A DNA stretch of 64,000 nt from Azophilus sp965214305 (lineage in GTDB: Bacteria; Pseudomonadota; Gammaproteobacteria; Pseudomonadales; Azotimanducaceae). The translations under genes and the position numbers were made by a program. The stretch is taken from positions 558,001 through 622,000 of the forward strand of contig OZ243949.1 in the NCBI GenBank assembly GCA_965214305.1, written 5' to 3'. The notes under the pieces were generated by a model that saw only the letters and a list, made by a program, of their open reading frames with translations, was not told the origin of the DNA and did no database searches. The stretch's first letter is position 1. Each line of letters starts with the position of its first letter. This document shows, piece by piece, positions 9,914-18,628 of the stretch.

Positions 9914-10858
9914 ATGAATGCCTCGGTTGCCTATGTGGATGTGGAAGATCCCGGACAGCGCATCGACAACTATCTCATGCGGGTACTGAAGCCGGTGCCC
10001 AAGGCGCGCATTTACCGCATGTTGCGGCGCGGCGAGGTGCGCGTGAATGGTGGCCGTGTCAAGCCGACCTATCGCGTTCAGGCCGGCGATAGAATCCGTG
10101 TGCCGCCCGTGCGCGGGGTACCGCCCTGGTCGGCATCCGCCGCACACCGGCCGTTGCACGGCTTGCCGCCGGCGCGGGTGCTATTCGAGGACAAGGCGCT
10201 GCTGGTGCTCGACAAACCGGCCGGTTTGGCGGTACACGGGGGCAGTGGCGTGACGTTTGGCCTGATCGAAGCGCTGCGCGCCCTGCGCCTTGAGCCGTTT
10301 CTGGAACTCGCGCATCGCCTTGACCGGGAAACCTCGGGCTGCCTGATTTTGGTGAAATCCCGCAGCGCCTTGAAGTTGCTGCACAGCATGCAACGCGAAA
10401 GAGCGATTGTGAAATCCTATGATCTGTTGGTTGCGGGACGATGGCCGCGGGCGCTCAACCGGGTGGACTTGCCGCTATACCGATATGTAACCGCGAGCGG
10501 GGAGCGCCGGGTGCGAGTCGCCGATCACGGCAAGCCGTCATGCACCCGCTTCCGCAACATGGGCGTTGCCGCGACGGCAACCTGGTTGCGCGCCCGCTTG
10601 CAGACCGGCAGAACCCACCAGATACGGGTCCACGCGACGGCCTCCGGGCATCCGATTCTTGGCGACGACAAGTACGCAACCCGGGCTTCGGCGCACTGTT
10701 CCCGCCAAGGCGGTGCCCGGCGGCTTTGTTTGCACGCGAGCCAACTGCAATTTGAGTGGGAGGGCAGGCGGCTCTGTATTGAGGCGCCGTTGCCGGCGGC
10801 TTTTGCAACGGTCTGGTGGCGTTTGTCGGGTGCCATGCCGCCAACTAATTCGGGCTAG
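9914..10858 (+). CDS. rluC: 23S rRNA pseudouridine synthase RluC
   Basis: A 314-residue RluA-family pseudouridine synthase, expected to modify 23S rRNA U955/U2504/U2580. The N-terminal S4-like RNA-binding domain shows GQRIDNYL and RGEVRVNGGRVKP. The catalytic motif HRLDRETSG places the nucleophilic Asp at residue 137, and LEDKALLVLDKPAG-type and TGRTHQIRVH motifs are present. The ATG at 9914 is chosen because the RluC N-terminus aligns there and GGAG lies 12 bases upstream, although the frame stays open back to 9278. It heads the conserved gammaproteobacterial block leading to rpmF and fab genes. Its 3' end overlaps that of the convergent maf gene by 14 bases. Confidence 0.93.
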   Translation: MNASVAYVDVEDPGQRIDNYLMRVLKPVPKARIYRMLRRGEVRVNGGRVKPTYRVQAGDRIRVPPVRGVPPWSASAAHRPLHGLPPARVLFEDKALLVLDKPAGLAVHGGSGVTFGLIEALRALRLEPFLELAHRLDRETSGCLILVKSRSALKLLHSMQRERAIVKSYDLLVAGRWPRALNRVDLPLYRYVTASGERRVRVADHGKPSCTRFRNMGVAATATWLRARLQTGRTHQIRVHATASGHPILGDDKYATRASAHCSRQGGARRLCLHASQLQFEWEGRRLCIEAPLPAAFATVWWRLSGAMPPTNSG

Positions 10859-11624
10859 CCGCCTTGAGGGCTTCGAGTGGATTCAAGCCGGCCCGCCTGA
10901 GCATGTCGCAAAGCCGAATCAGCGGCAGCCCGATGAGAGCGCTGGGGTCGCCGCTGCGGATGCTTTCCACAAGCGTGATGCCGAGCCGCTCGGAGCGGAA
11001 GGCGGCGGCGCAGCCGAAGGGTTGTTCGTGGTCAACATAGGCCGCGATTTCCGTATCGGTCAGGCTGCGGAAAGCCACTTCAGTGACTTCGACGCCAAGC
11101 TCGCAGGTCTGGCCGACGGGGCCCTGCGAAAGCCGTTGAGTTGGGGTCGGGTGGATGGCCTTTGTCGGCGCATCCTGGCTTGCCGTGGCGGCGGTCGGCG
11201 GCAACGCTTGATGAGGCTGGACGCGATCTTCAGGGTCTTCCGGGGAAAATGGGTTGGTCATGCGGCTTGCGTCTGGCGGCGTTGCGGCAATGACGCAGAG
11301 CCCGGTCAGGAACTGCACGCGCCGCCCGGAAAGCCACCGCAATTGGGTGACCGCCGTGGCCCGGTCGCCAGGCTTGCCTAAGATGATGGATGGTGCCGCA
11401 TCGACAACGGCCGCAATCTGGTCCGAGCCGATGACAACGGCACCCGGATGCTGAACCGCCACCGCCCGCGCCTTCGCCAAAGACAGGCGCTGCACCAGCT
11501 GGGCCGGTGTTTCGTTGGGCAGGGGCGCTTCGTCCACGTTCGGCGCAATCGTCTCGAAGGGCCGCCGCAATCGAGCCAGCAGTTCCCGACGGTACGGGGA
11601 AGACGAAGCGAGAATCAAGTTCAT
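10845..11624 (-). CDS. maf: Maf/YceF-type nucleotide pyrophosphatase with internal insertion
   Basis: A Maf-family house-cleaning pyrophosphatase, closest in motif to YceF (m7GTP pyrophosphatase). Diagnostic parts are the N-terminal ILASSSPYRRELL, APNVDE, GSDQIAAV, and the C-terminal SERLGITLVE and GLPLIRLCDMLRRAG. At 259 residues it is about 60 longer than usual. The excess is a Pro/Ser/Thr/Gln-rich stretch at about residues 115–172, between the TGLCV strand and the EVAFRSLTDTEI segment, so the fold could tolerate it as a surface loop. In most relatives maf is co-directional with yceD-rpmF; here it is inverted and convergent with rluC. Confidence 0.88.
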   Translation of the reverse strand: MNLILASSSPYRRELLARLRRPFETIAPNVDEAPLPNETPAQLVQRLSLAKARAVAVQHPGAVVIGSDQIAAVVDAAPSIILGKPGDRATAVTQLRWLSGRRVQFLTGLCVIAATPPDASRMTNPFSPEDPEDRVQPHQALPPTAATASQDAPTKAIHPTPTQRLSQGPVGQTCELGVEVTEVAFRSLTDTEIAAYVDHEQPFGCAAAFRSERLGITLVESIRSGDPSALIGLPLIRLCDMLRRAGLNPLEALKAASPN

Positions 11625-11750
11625 TAAGGAAGCGCCGCATCCAATAGGTCCGTTGGATAGCGCGCTAGGATACCTTTACACCACCATGGCGTGTACCTAT
11701 GATGCGCGCCCTTGCCGGGGAGCCTGTGCAATTTTGGTCAGGAGGCGGGA

Positions 11751-12251
11751 GTGGCCCAGGACGAACGATTACCGCTGAGGTCGTTGGCGGCACAAGCGGC
11801 GGTTATTGAGCGGTCTGTGGATGTCTGTGCGTTGCCACGGTTTCGGCGGCTCTGCAAAGCGAGCGAAGGCATCCGTGTGTGGCTTTCGTTCGGCCTTGGG
11901 GACGAAGCTGTTGTGCGTATTAACGGAACCCTGAGCGCGACCGTGCTCGTCGATTGCCAGCGCTGCCTTGATGATGTGGCGGTTGAGTTGCGCTCGGCAT
12001 TCTCGGTCCTCGTTGTCACCAACGAGACCGACGCCGCCCGATTGGCCGACCGTGGCGACCTCCTTGAGGTTGAGTCCTTGACGCCGACATTGGCCGAAGT
12101 GATCGAAGACGAGCTGATATTGACGCTGCCCATGCGACCGTGCGAGCGGCAGCATTGCGAAAAAGCACCGGCCTTGGCGTATCCACCGCCAAGGCAGCGG
12201 AACAAGCCATTTGCATCACTGGATAGGCTTATGAAAAATTCATTCATTTAA
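11751..12251 (+). CDS. yceD: YceD/DUF177 family protein
   Basis: A 166-residue DUF177 protein, the family encoded just upstream of rpmF in most bacteria and linked to 23S rRNA processing or ribosome assembly. The GTG at 11751 is chosen over an in-frame ATG at 11712 because a perfect AGGAGG lies 5 bases upstream. The two family cysteines are visible in VLVDCQRCLDDV and the acidic Glu/Asp segment in EVIEDELILTLPM. A third region, CERQHC, resembles the usual conserved tail. L32 follows after 228 bases in which I see no other gene or clear promoter. Confidence 0.88.
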   Translation: MAQDERLPLRSLAAQAAVIERSVDVCALPRFRRLCKASEGIRVWLSFGLGDEAVVRINGTLSATVLVDCQRCLDDVAVELRSAFSVLVVTNETDAARLADRGDLLEVESLTPTLAEVIEDELILTLPMRPCERQHCEKAPALAYPPPRQRNKPFASLDRLMKNSFI

Positions 12252-12479
12252 ATGAGTTATATCTGATATTTGATCGTTTTTTGAATTATTCGACCGGAGG
12301 CTAATAGAGCGTCCCGCACAGCATCCACTGAAGTCCATCATTGCCGGGTTATGCACTGCTCAGTGAAAGTTGGCGGCGCACTACATCTGTGCGATCAGCG
12401 GCTTGTGCTGGTCTTATATGCCGCCTGTCCGACCCCGGGTTCCCCCGATTTTAACCAGAGGCTACCAAGGAAAATTGAT

Positions 12480-12656
12480 ATGGCCGTTCAACAGAGCAAA
12501 TCCTCCCGTGCCCGTCGCGACAAGCGGCGCGCCCACGACCGTCTGCGCAAACCGACCTTGTCCACCGATCCGCATACCGGTGAAACCCACAGACGTCATC
12601 ATGTCACCGCCGACGGCTTTTACCGGGGGCGCCAGATCCTTGATCGCGAAGAATGA
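12480..12656 (+). CDS. rpmF: Large-subunit ribosomal protein L32
   Basis: A 58-residue L32 starting MAVQQSKSSRARR and containing HRRHHVTADGFYRGRQ, the family signature. There are no cysteine pairs, so it is the zinc-independent form. AAGGA lies about 9 bases upstream of the ATG. It follows yceD in the conserved arrangement. The usual downstream neighbours plsX and fabH are missing, and fabD begins only 42 bases after the L32 stop. Confidence 0.95.
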   Translation: MAVQQSKSSRARRDKRRAHDRLRKPTLSTDPHTGETHRRHHVTADGFYRGRQILDREE

Positions 12657-12698
12657 CGGATTCGCTTCGTCGTTGTTCCGCGCCGGCGGTGCCTTAGC

Positions 12699-13628
12699 AT
12701 GACATTCGGTTTCGTTTTCCCCGGCCAGGGCTCGCAAAGCGTAGGCATGCTTGGCGATCTGGCGTCGGTGCATGGGTCGGTACGGCACCGTTTCGAGGAG
12801 GCGGGGGATGCCATCGGTATGGATCTTTGGGGCATCGTGCAAAATGGCGACGAGGCGGCGCTGGCCGCCACCGCCGTGGCGCAACCCGCGCTGCTGACCG
12901 CAAGTTTTTCACTGTGGGAGCTTTGGTGCCGGCATTCGCGGCAGCGGCCGGTTGCCTTGGCCGGCCACAGTCTCGGTGAATACTCGGCGTTGCTTTGCGG
13001 GGGTGCGTTTGCGTTTGTTGATGCCGTGCAACTGGTACACCGTCGCGGCCAGCTCATGCAGGCGGCGGTGCCGCGAGGCCAAGGTGCCATGGCCGCCATA
13101 TTGGGCTTGGACGCCGAAGACGTCGAAAGCTGCTGCGCCGCCGTTGATGGTTTGGTGTCCGCGGCTAACTACAATGCGCCCGGTCAGACCGTTATAGCCG
13201 GTGCGGCGGCGGCGGTGGAGCGGGCCGTGGCGCAATGCAAGGCCGCGGGGGCGCGCCGAGTTGCATTGCTCGACGTAAGCGGCCCCTTTCACTGCGTACT
13301 CATGGCACCGGCGGGCGAGCGCTTCGCCGCCGCACTCGCGGACGTGGCCATCAAGACACCCGAGATCGATGTCGTTCACAATGTTGATGCGCGGGTGGCC
13401 CGCTCCGCCACCGAGATACGCGCCAAGTTGCTGCGCCAACTCACCACACCGGTTTATTGGATTGACTGCATACGCGAATTGCGTGTACTGGGCGTTGAAG
13501 CGCTCGTTGAATGTGGGCCGGGCAAGGTGCTTGCCGGTTTGGCGAAGCGTATTGATCGGTCATTGCGGCTGTGGTCAATCGGTGATCTTGAGGGGCTGAA
13601 CTCGGCGCTGGAGGCCCAGACTTGCTAG
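12699..13628 (+). CDS. fabD: Malonyl-CoA:ACP transacylase FabD
   Basis: A 309-residue enzyme that moves malonyl from CoA to acyl carrier protein for fatty-acid elongation. It begins with FVFPGQGSQSVGML, carries the nucleophile in GHSLGEYSALL (Ser91) and the catalytic His near residue 198 in GPFHCVLMAPAGERF. Length matches the E. coli enzyme (309). Its stop overlaps the fabG start by 7 bases, implying translational coupling. The gene sits directly after rpmF, whereas plsX and fabH would normally precede it. Confidence 0.95.
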   Translation: MTFGFVFPGQGSQSVGMLGDLASVHGSVRHRFEEAGDAIGMDLWGIVQNGDEAALAATAVAQPALLTASFSLWELWCRHSRQRPVALAGHSLGEYSALLCGGAFAFVDAVQLVHRRGQLMQAAVPRGQGAMAAILGLDAEDVESCCAAVDGLVSAANYNAPGQTVIAGAAAAVERAVAQCKAAGARRVALLDVSGPFHCVLMAPAGERFAAALADVAIKTPEIDVVHNVDARVARSATEIRAKLLRQLTTPVYWIDCIRELRVLGVEALVECGPGKVLAGLAKRIDRSLRLWSIGDLEGLNSALEAQTC

Positions 13629-14341
13629 CGCTTGTAACGGGCGCGTCCCGGGGCATCGGGGCCGGCATCGCCGAGATACTCGCCGGGCGCGGCTTGCGTG
13701 TGGTCGGCACGGCCACCACCGATGCCGGCGCGGCGCGCATCGACGCATTACTCGGCGCGGCGGGGGAGGGGCGACGCCTGGACATCCGCGACCCGGATGA
13801 TGTCGATCGCTTTTTCAAGGAGCTTGGCGACGGCCCCGGCCTACCCCAGGTCTTGGTGAACAATGCCGGTATCACCCGGGATAATCTGATGCTGCGCATG
13901 GCGGCGGAGGAATGGAACGCGGTGATCGATACGAACCTCAGCGGCCTGTATCGCATCACCAGGCCGGTGTTGCGCGGTATGTTGAGGGCGCGCTGGGGGC
14001 GCGTGGTTAACCTGAGCTCCGTGGTGGCGAGAAGCGGCAATCCGGGCCAGGCCAACTATGTTGCCGCCAAGGCCGGTATTGAGGGCTTTACCCGGGCACT
14101 GGCCTTGGAAGTCGCATCCCGCGGCATCACCGTCAATGCCGTGGCACCCGGCTACGTTGCCACCGACATGACCGCCGCCCTACCGGCGGGACAGGCGGAG
14201 GATTTGCGGCAGCGCATCCCGGCCGGCCGTATGGGCAGCCCCTCGGATATCGCCGCGACGGTGGCGTTTTTGGTGAGTGACGCGGCCAGCTACATCACCG
14301 GCGAAACCCTGCATGTCAACGGCGGATTACACCTCGGCTAG
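13622..14341 (+). CDS. fabG: 3-oxoacyl-ACP reductase FabG
   Basis: A 239-residue short-chain dehydrogenase that uses NADPH to reduce 3-oxoacyl-ACP. TGASRGIGAGIA forms the nucleotide-binding turn, followed by NNAGITRDN and the catalytic Ser-Tyr-Lys in NLSSVVARSG and QANYVAAKAG. The C-terminus LHVNGGLHLG is typical of FabG. The only start that keeps the Rossmann motif at the N-terminus is a TTG at 13622, inside the last codons of fabD, so expression is probably coupled to fabD. Confidence 0.93.
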   Translation: MLALVTGASRGIGAGIAEILAGRGLRVVGTATTDAGAARIDALLGAAGEGRRLDIRDPDDVDRFFKELGDGPGLPQVLVNNAGITRDNLMLRMAAEEWNAVIDTNLSGLYRITRPVLRGMLRARWGRVVNLSSVVARSGNPGQANYVAAKAGIEGFTRALALEVASRGITVNAVAPGYVATDMTAALPAGQAEDLRQRIPAGRMGSPSDIAATVAFLVSDAASYITGETLHVNGGLHLG

Positions 14342-14366
14342 CGGCTCCCGGCCCGCTTTTGTCATC

Positions 14367-14395
14367 TTGAACTAGCTCGGCACGGTCTATAGAAT
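14367..14395 (+). promoter_or_regulatory. Predicted sigma-70 promoter of acpP
   Basis: TTGAAC at 14367–14372 and TAGAAT at 14390–14395 are separated by 17 bases, and lie about 50 bases before the acpP start. This fits the common finding that acpP has its own strong promoter inside the fab operon. It is a consensus match by eye only. Confidence 0.55.
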
Positions 14396-14444
14396 GCGCT
14401 CCGCTCTGCCCCCCCATTAACCGGATCGGGAGACATCATTCAGC

Positions 14445-14678
14445 ATGAGTAGCGTCGAAGAACGAGTCAAGAAGTTAATTTGCGAACAACTTGGCGTGAA
14501 GGAGGAAGAGGTTAAGGATGAAGCCTCTTTTGTCGAAGATCTTGGAGCGGATTCACTCGACACGGTGGAATTGGTGATGGCTCTCGAAGAAGAGTTCGAA
14601 ACCGAAATTCCCGACGAAGAAGCCGAAAAAATCACCACGGTCAAGGAAGCCATCGGCTACATCCTCGCCCACCAATAA
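14445..14678 (+). CDS. acpP: Acyl carrier protein
   Basis: A 77-residue acidic protein with the phosphopantetheine attachment motif GADSLDTVEL, the modified Ser being residue 37, and the invariant helix EEEFETEIPDEEAEKI. It shuttles growing acyl chains among the Fab enzymes in the cytosol. Codon use is less GC-rich than the neighbours, as expected for a very highly expressed gene. It lies between fabG and fabF in the standard order. Confidence 0.97.
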   Translation: MSSVEERVKKLICEQLGVKEEEVKDEASFVEDLGADSLDTVELVMALEEEFETEIPDEEAEKITTVKEAIGYILAHQ

Positions 14679-14754
14679 CAGGAATCGCCTGATCCAATCC
14701 CCCTTGGTGTCCTGTCACGCAGGGGGCCCGCCGCATGGAAACCCCGGCAGGAGC

Positions 14755-15990
14755 ATGACAAAGCGCAGAGTGGTTATCACCGGGATGGGTGCTGTGACCC
14801 CCCTCGGCAACAACGTTGACGGTGCTTGGCGTAACGCCATTGCCGGCCGCAGCGGTGTGGGGCGGCTCGACAAGTTCGACACCACCGATTATCCGGTCAC
14901 CGTTGCCGCCCAAGTCCGGGATTTTGACCCCGAGCTCTATATGCCGCGCAAGGAAGTGCGGCGGCGCGACCCATTCGTTCAGTTCGGCATTGCCGCCGCT
15001 ATACAGGCCATTACCGATGCGGGCCTGCCGAGCGAACCGGAGGATGCCCATCGCTATGGCATTGCGATCGGTTCCGGCATCGGCGGCCTGCAAACCATTG
15101 AAGACTCCCACTCGGTTCTAATCAGCAGCGGGCCAAGGCGCATCTCGCCGTTTTTCGTGCCCGCCACCGTGATCAATATGGTCAGTGGCAATCTGTCCAT
15201 CCAGTTTGGCTATACCGGGCCGAATCTGGCCTTGGCCACCGCCTGCACCACCGGCACCCATTGCTTGGGCCTCGCGGCGCGCCTGATTCAGTACGGCGAT
15301 GCGGACGTTATGGTTGCGGGTGGTTCCGAATACGGCACCTCCCCGATTACCGTCGCCGCCTTCTGTTCGATGAAGGCGTTATCCTCCCGCAACGACGACC
15401 CGGAAGCCGCCAGTCGGCCCTGGGATCGGGATCGGGACGGCTTCGTGCTTGGCGAAGGCGCTGCCGTGCTGGTGCTTGAGGAGCACGGGCGCGCCCGTGC
15501 GCGGGGCGCAAAAATTTATGCGGAGCTATTGGGTTTTGGCATGAGCGGGGATGCCCACCACATCACCAGCCCGCTTGAGGACGGCGCGGGTGGTATCGCC
15601 TGTATGGAAAATGCGTTGCGCGATGCCGGGCTCAGTCCCGCATCCGTGGACTATATCAATGCCCACGGAACTTCCACGCCGCTTGGCGATGTTGCCGAAA
15701 CCAAAATGATCAAGCAGGTGTTCGGCGCGGATACCGGCGTTGCGGTGAGTTCCACCAAGTCCATGACGGGCCACTTGCTCGGCGCGGCCGGTTCGCTGGA
15801 AGCCATCTTCACCATCTTGGCCATTCGCGACGGCATCTGCCCGCCAACCATCAACCTGGAGAACCCGGGCGAGGGCTGCGATCTCGACTATATCCCCAAT
15901 AAGGCCCGTGAGCTGCCTATGCGCGTTGGGCTCAGCAATTCCTTCGGCTTCGGCGGCACCAACGGCACCCTAATCTTCGGCGCCGTATGA
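14755..15990 (+). CDS. fabF: 3-oxoacyl-ACP synthase II FabF
   Basis: A 411-residue condensing enzyme that elongates acyl-ACP with malonyl-ACP. The Cys-His-His triad is at residues 164 (TACTTGTH), 304 (NAHGTSTPLGD) and 340 (TGHLLGAAGS), matching the FabF pattern. The start at 14755 (MTKRRVVITGMG) fits the family, although AGGAG lies unusually close, one base before it; an in-frame GTG at 14704 has no better support. Its last four bases overlap the mltG start (ATGA). With no fabH visible, this is the only condensing enzyme in the window. Confidence 0.95.
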   Translation: MTKRRVVITGMGAVTPLGNNVDGAWRNAIAGRSGVGRLDKFDTTDYPVTVAAQVRDFDPELYMPRKEVRRRDPFVQFGIAAAIQAITDAGLPSEPEDAHRYGIAIGSGIGGLQTIEDSHSVLISSGPRRISPFFVPATVINMVSGNLSIQFGYTGPNLALATACTTGTHCLGLAARLIQYGDADVMVAGGSEYGTSPITVAAFCSMKALSSRNDDPEAASRPWDRDRDGFVLGEGAAVLVLEEHGRARARGAKIYAELLGFGMSGDAHHITSPLEDGAGGIACMENALRDAGLSPASVDYINAHGTSTPLGDVAETKMIKQVFGADTGVAVSSTKSMTGHLLGAAGSLEAIFTILAIRDGICPPTINLENPGEGCDLDYIPNKARELPMRVGLSNSFGFGGTNGTLIFGAV

Positions 15991-17018
15991 CCTGGAAAAA
16001 CCGGCTACCCGCCGCTCGATTGCGTGTTTGGGGGGGCCTGTTGCTCATGATCGTTGTCGCTGGCCTTGGTACCGCCGCGCTTTACCTGCGGCATTGGTGG
16101 ACCACGCCCCTGCCCATCAGCGAGGACTTGGTGGTGGATGTTCGAGACGGTGATACCGTCGCCGACCTCGCCGAGCGGTTGCGGGACGCCGGCCTGTTGG
16201 AACTGCCTCGGCTGTTGCGCTGGATGACCCGCATCCACGGCTTTGCCGGTTCCCTCAAAGTGGGGGAGTATGGGTTGCGCTACGGCGACACGCCCGAACG
16301 CCTGATCTTGCGCATCGTCTCGGGCGAGGTGGTGAGCTACCAATTTCGCATCGTCGAAGGCGTGCGCATCACCGATGTGCTGAAGGAACTGCGCGCCAAG
16401 CCGAAAATTCAGCAGACGCTCAAGGGCGTGGCTGCCGGCGACTTGCTCGCGGCCCTGGGTGTTGATGGCGAAGCTCAAACCCGGCATGGCGAGGGCTGGT
16501 TTTTCCCCGACACCTATCGCTATTCGGCGGGGGATGAAGATCGGGCATTGCTCATGCGCGCCCATCGCAAGATGCGTTGGGAACTGGGCATGGTTTGGGA
16601 AAACCGGGCCCCGGGGTTGCCCTATCGAAGGCCCTACGAAGCCTTGGTCGCCGCATCCATTGTGGAGAAGGAAACCGGTCTGGCCGCGGACCGCTCGCAT
16701 GTGAGCCAGGTGATTGCCGCGCGCCTTGACAAAAATATGCTGCTGCAAATGGATCCCACGGTCATCTACGGCCTCGGCGACGGCTTCGGCGGTCATCTGA
16801 CGCGCACCCACCTTAAAACAGCGACCCCCTACAATACCTATGTACATAAGGGCCTGCCGCCCACACCCATTGGCTTGCCGGGACGCGATGCGTTGCGTGC
16901 CGCAGTCAATCCCAGCGGTTCCCCCTATCTTTACTTCGTCTCCCGAGGCGACGGTTCCAGCGAATTTTCGACCACCCTTGAGGAACATTTGGCCGCCGTT
17001 CGACGGTATCGGCCCTAG
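15987..17018 (+). CDS. mltG: Endolytic murein transglycosylase MltG
   Basis: A 343-residue YceG-family protein that cuts nascent peptidoglycan strands in the periplasm. One N-terminal membrane anchor (about residues 14–34) is followed by a LysM-like region (VRDGDTVADLAERLRDAGLL) and the catalytic domain with ASIVEKETG, placing the catalytic Glu near residue 227. The later motif TPYNTYVHKGLPPTPI is highly conserved in the family. It overlaps fabF by four bases. pabC, often found between fabF and mltG, is absent. Confidence 0.94.
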   Translation: MTWKNRLPAARLRVWGGLLLMIVVAGLGTAALYLRHWWTTPLPISEDLVVDVRDGDTVADLAERLRDAGLLELPRLLRWMTRIHGFAGSLKVGEYGLRYGDTPERLILRIVSGEVVSYQFRIVEGVRITDVLKELRAKPKIQQTLKGVAAGDLLAALGVDGEAQTRHGEGWFFPDTYRYSAGDEDRALLMRAHRKMRWELGMVWENRAPGLPYRRPYEALVAASIVEKETGLAADRSHVSQVIAARLDKNMLLQMDPTVIYGLGDGFGGHLTRTHLKTATPYNTYVHKGLPPTPIGLPGRDALRAAVNPSGSPYLYFVSRGDGSSEFSTTLEEHLAAVRRYRP

Positions 17019-17058
17019 GCTGCCTGGTGCCAGCATCACATTGACCGAAGGAGTGGCT

Positions 17059-17685
17059 GTGCGGGGTGTTTTCATTACGCTGGAGGGAATCGAAGGGGTT
17101 GGCAAAACCACCAACCTGGCCTTTATTTGCGAGCAAATCCGCACGGCCGGCATTGATGTTGTGTGTACCCGCGAACCGGGCGGTACGCCCTTGGCCGAGG
17201 AGATCCGTGACCTGTTGCTGGCGGTGCGGGAGGAACCCGTCACCGAACTGGCGGAACTGCTGTTGGTGTTTGCGGCCCGCAGCCAGCATCTGGCGCACTG
17301 CATTGAGCCGGCCCTGCAGGCTGGCAAATGGGTGGTCAGCGACCGGTTTACCGATGCGACCCACGCCTATCAGGGCGGTGGCCGGGGTCTGGATTCGACC
17401 ACCATCGGGGCCCTGGAAACCTTGGTACAGGGCCACTTCCAGCCGCAGCTCACCCTCTATCTGGATGCGCCGGTTGATGCGCTTGCCGCACGGCTATCGG
17501 GCCGCGACCGCGACCGCTTTGAGCGCGAACGGCGGGATTTCTTTGAGCGGGTGCGCGCCCGCTATCTGGCGTGCGCCAAGCAAAACAAGCGTTTTGTGGT
17601 GATCGATGCCGCCCGGCCTTTGGCGCAAGTGCAGGAAGATATCGTCAAGACGCTGGCGCCGCTGATCGGGGCGGTAACGAGCTGA
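17059..17685 (+). CDS. tmk: Thymidylate kinase
   Basis: A 208-residue dTMP kinase (dTMP + ATP to dTDP) with P-loop LEGIEGVGKTT, the DRFTDATHAYQGGGRG substrate loop and an Arg-rich lid near ERERRDFFERVRARY. The GTG at 17059 is chosen because AAGGAG ends 6 bases upstream and the P-loop then falls at the usual place; a GTG two codons earlier is too close to that ribosome site. It is placed between mltG and holB as in many gammaproteobacteria, and its stop overlaps the holB start by one base. Confidence 0.94.
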   Translation: MRGVFITLEGIEGVGKTTNLAFICEQIRTAGIDVVCTREPGGTPLAEEIRDLLLAVREEPVTELAELLLVFAARSQHLAHCIEPALQAGKWVVSDRFTDATHAYQGGGRGLDSTTIGALETLVQGHFQPQLTLYLDAPVDALAARLSGRDRDRFERERRDFFERVRARYLACAKQNKRFVVIDAARPLAQVQEDIVKTLAPLIGAVTS

Positions 17686-18542
17686 TGGATTTACCTTGGC
17701 AGGAACCGCTACGGGCGCGCTTGGGCGAGGCCGTCGATGGCGGTCGCCTGGCTCACGCGATCTTGCTGACCGGCTACCCGGGATGGGGCGAAACGGAACT
17801 GTGCGGTTGGCTGGCGTTGCGTTTGCTGGGTGTCGATTTGGCGCGCTGCCCGCGCGATTTGGCGCATCCGGATTTCCGTTGGATTGCTCCGGATGGCGGG
17901 TCGATCAAGGTGGACTCGATCCGTGCCCTGGCTGACTTCGCCCTCGGAACAGCGCAGATTGCCGGTGCCAAGGTAGCGGTTATCGAGTGCGCCCACGGCA
18001 TGAATGTCAATGCGCAGAACGCGCTCCTCAAAACGCTGGAAGAGCCGCCCGGGCCCATGCACCTAATCTTGGGTAGCGACAGCGCGGGCTCGCTGATGGC
18101 AACGGTACGCAGCCGCTGCCAGACATTTGCGGTGCCCCGCGACCGGGCCGCGGCCGCGCGCTGGATTCGCCAGCCCGCCGCCAAGGCGCTACTTGACGAT
18201 TACGACGGTGCGCCATTGTTGGCGCTGCGGGGAGCGGCATCGGGCGAGCGACCGATGGCGGCAATGCTTGCGGAACTGGCCGAGGGCCGCTCCATCCTGG
18301 ATGAACTGCTCGGGCTGGACGCGAACCTGCTTTGCGCTCGATGGATGCGTTGCCTCGTGCGCACTCTAGCCGGAGAAACCCAGGCGGCTGTCGGCAAAAA
18401 TCTACACCCTCGTCGAGCCATGGCCTTTGCCGATGAACTGACTCGTTTTCACGACCAGGTTGGACGGGCGGGCGGTGCCAATGTTCGGCTTTTACTCGAA
18501 CGGCTTTGCCATCATTGGCAAGTGCTGCTGCGAGCGTCCTAA
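17685..18542 (+). CDS. holB: DNA polymerase III delta' subunit
   Basis: A 285-residue clamp-loader subunit that helps load the sliding clamp. The AAA+ fold is recognisable from LLTGYPGWGETEL (a degenerate P-loop, as expected for non-hydrolysing delta'), IRALADFALG, KVAVIECAHGMNVNAQNALLKTLEEPP and a sensor region after SRCQTF. The zinc-binding cysteine cluster of typical delta' is missing: only one Cys remains in LARCPRDLAHPDF. The start overlaps the tmk stop (TGATG). Position right after tmk supports the call. Confidence 0.88.
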   Translation: MDLPWQEPLRARLGEAVDGGRLAHAILLTGYPGWGETELCGWLALRLLGVDLARCPRDLAHPDFRWIAPDGGSIKVDSIRALADFALGTAQIAGAKVAVIECAHGMNVNAQNALLKTLEEPPGPMHLILGSDSAGSLMATVRSRCQTFAVPRDRAAAARWIRQPAAKALLDDYDGAPLLALRGAASGERPMAAMLAELAEGRSILDELLGLDANLLCARWMRCLVRTLAGETQAAVGKNLHPRRAMAFADELTRFHDQVGRAGGANVRLLLERLCHHWQVLLRAS

Positions 18543-18628
18543 TCCGCCTATCGCACGAATCCGTGGCGCGGGGTTGCGGGCCTGGTACTCGGCGGCGAGG
18601 CGCCTCGGTTTCCCTGGCTGCGCCGGCA

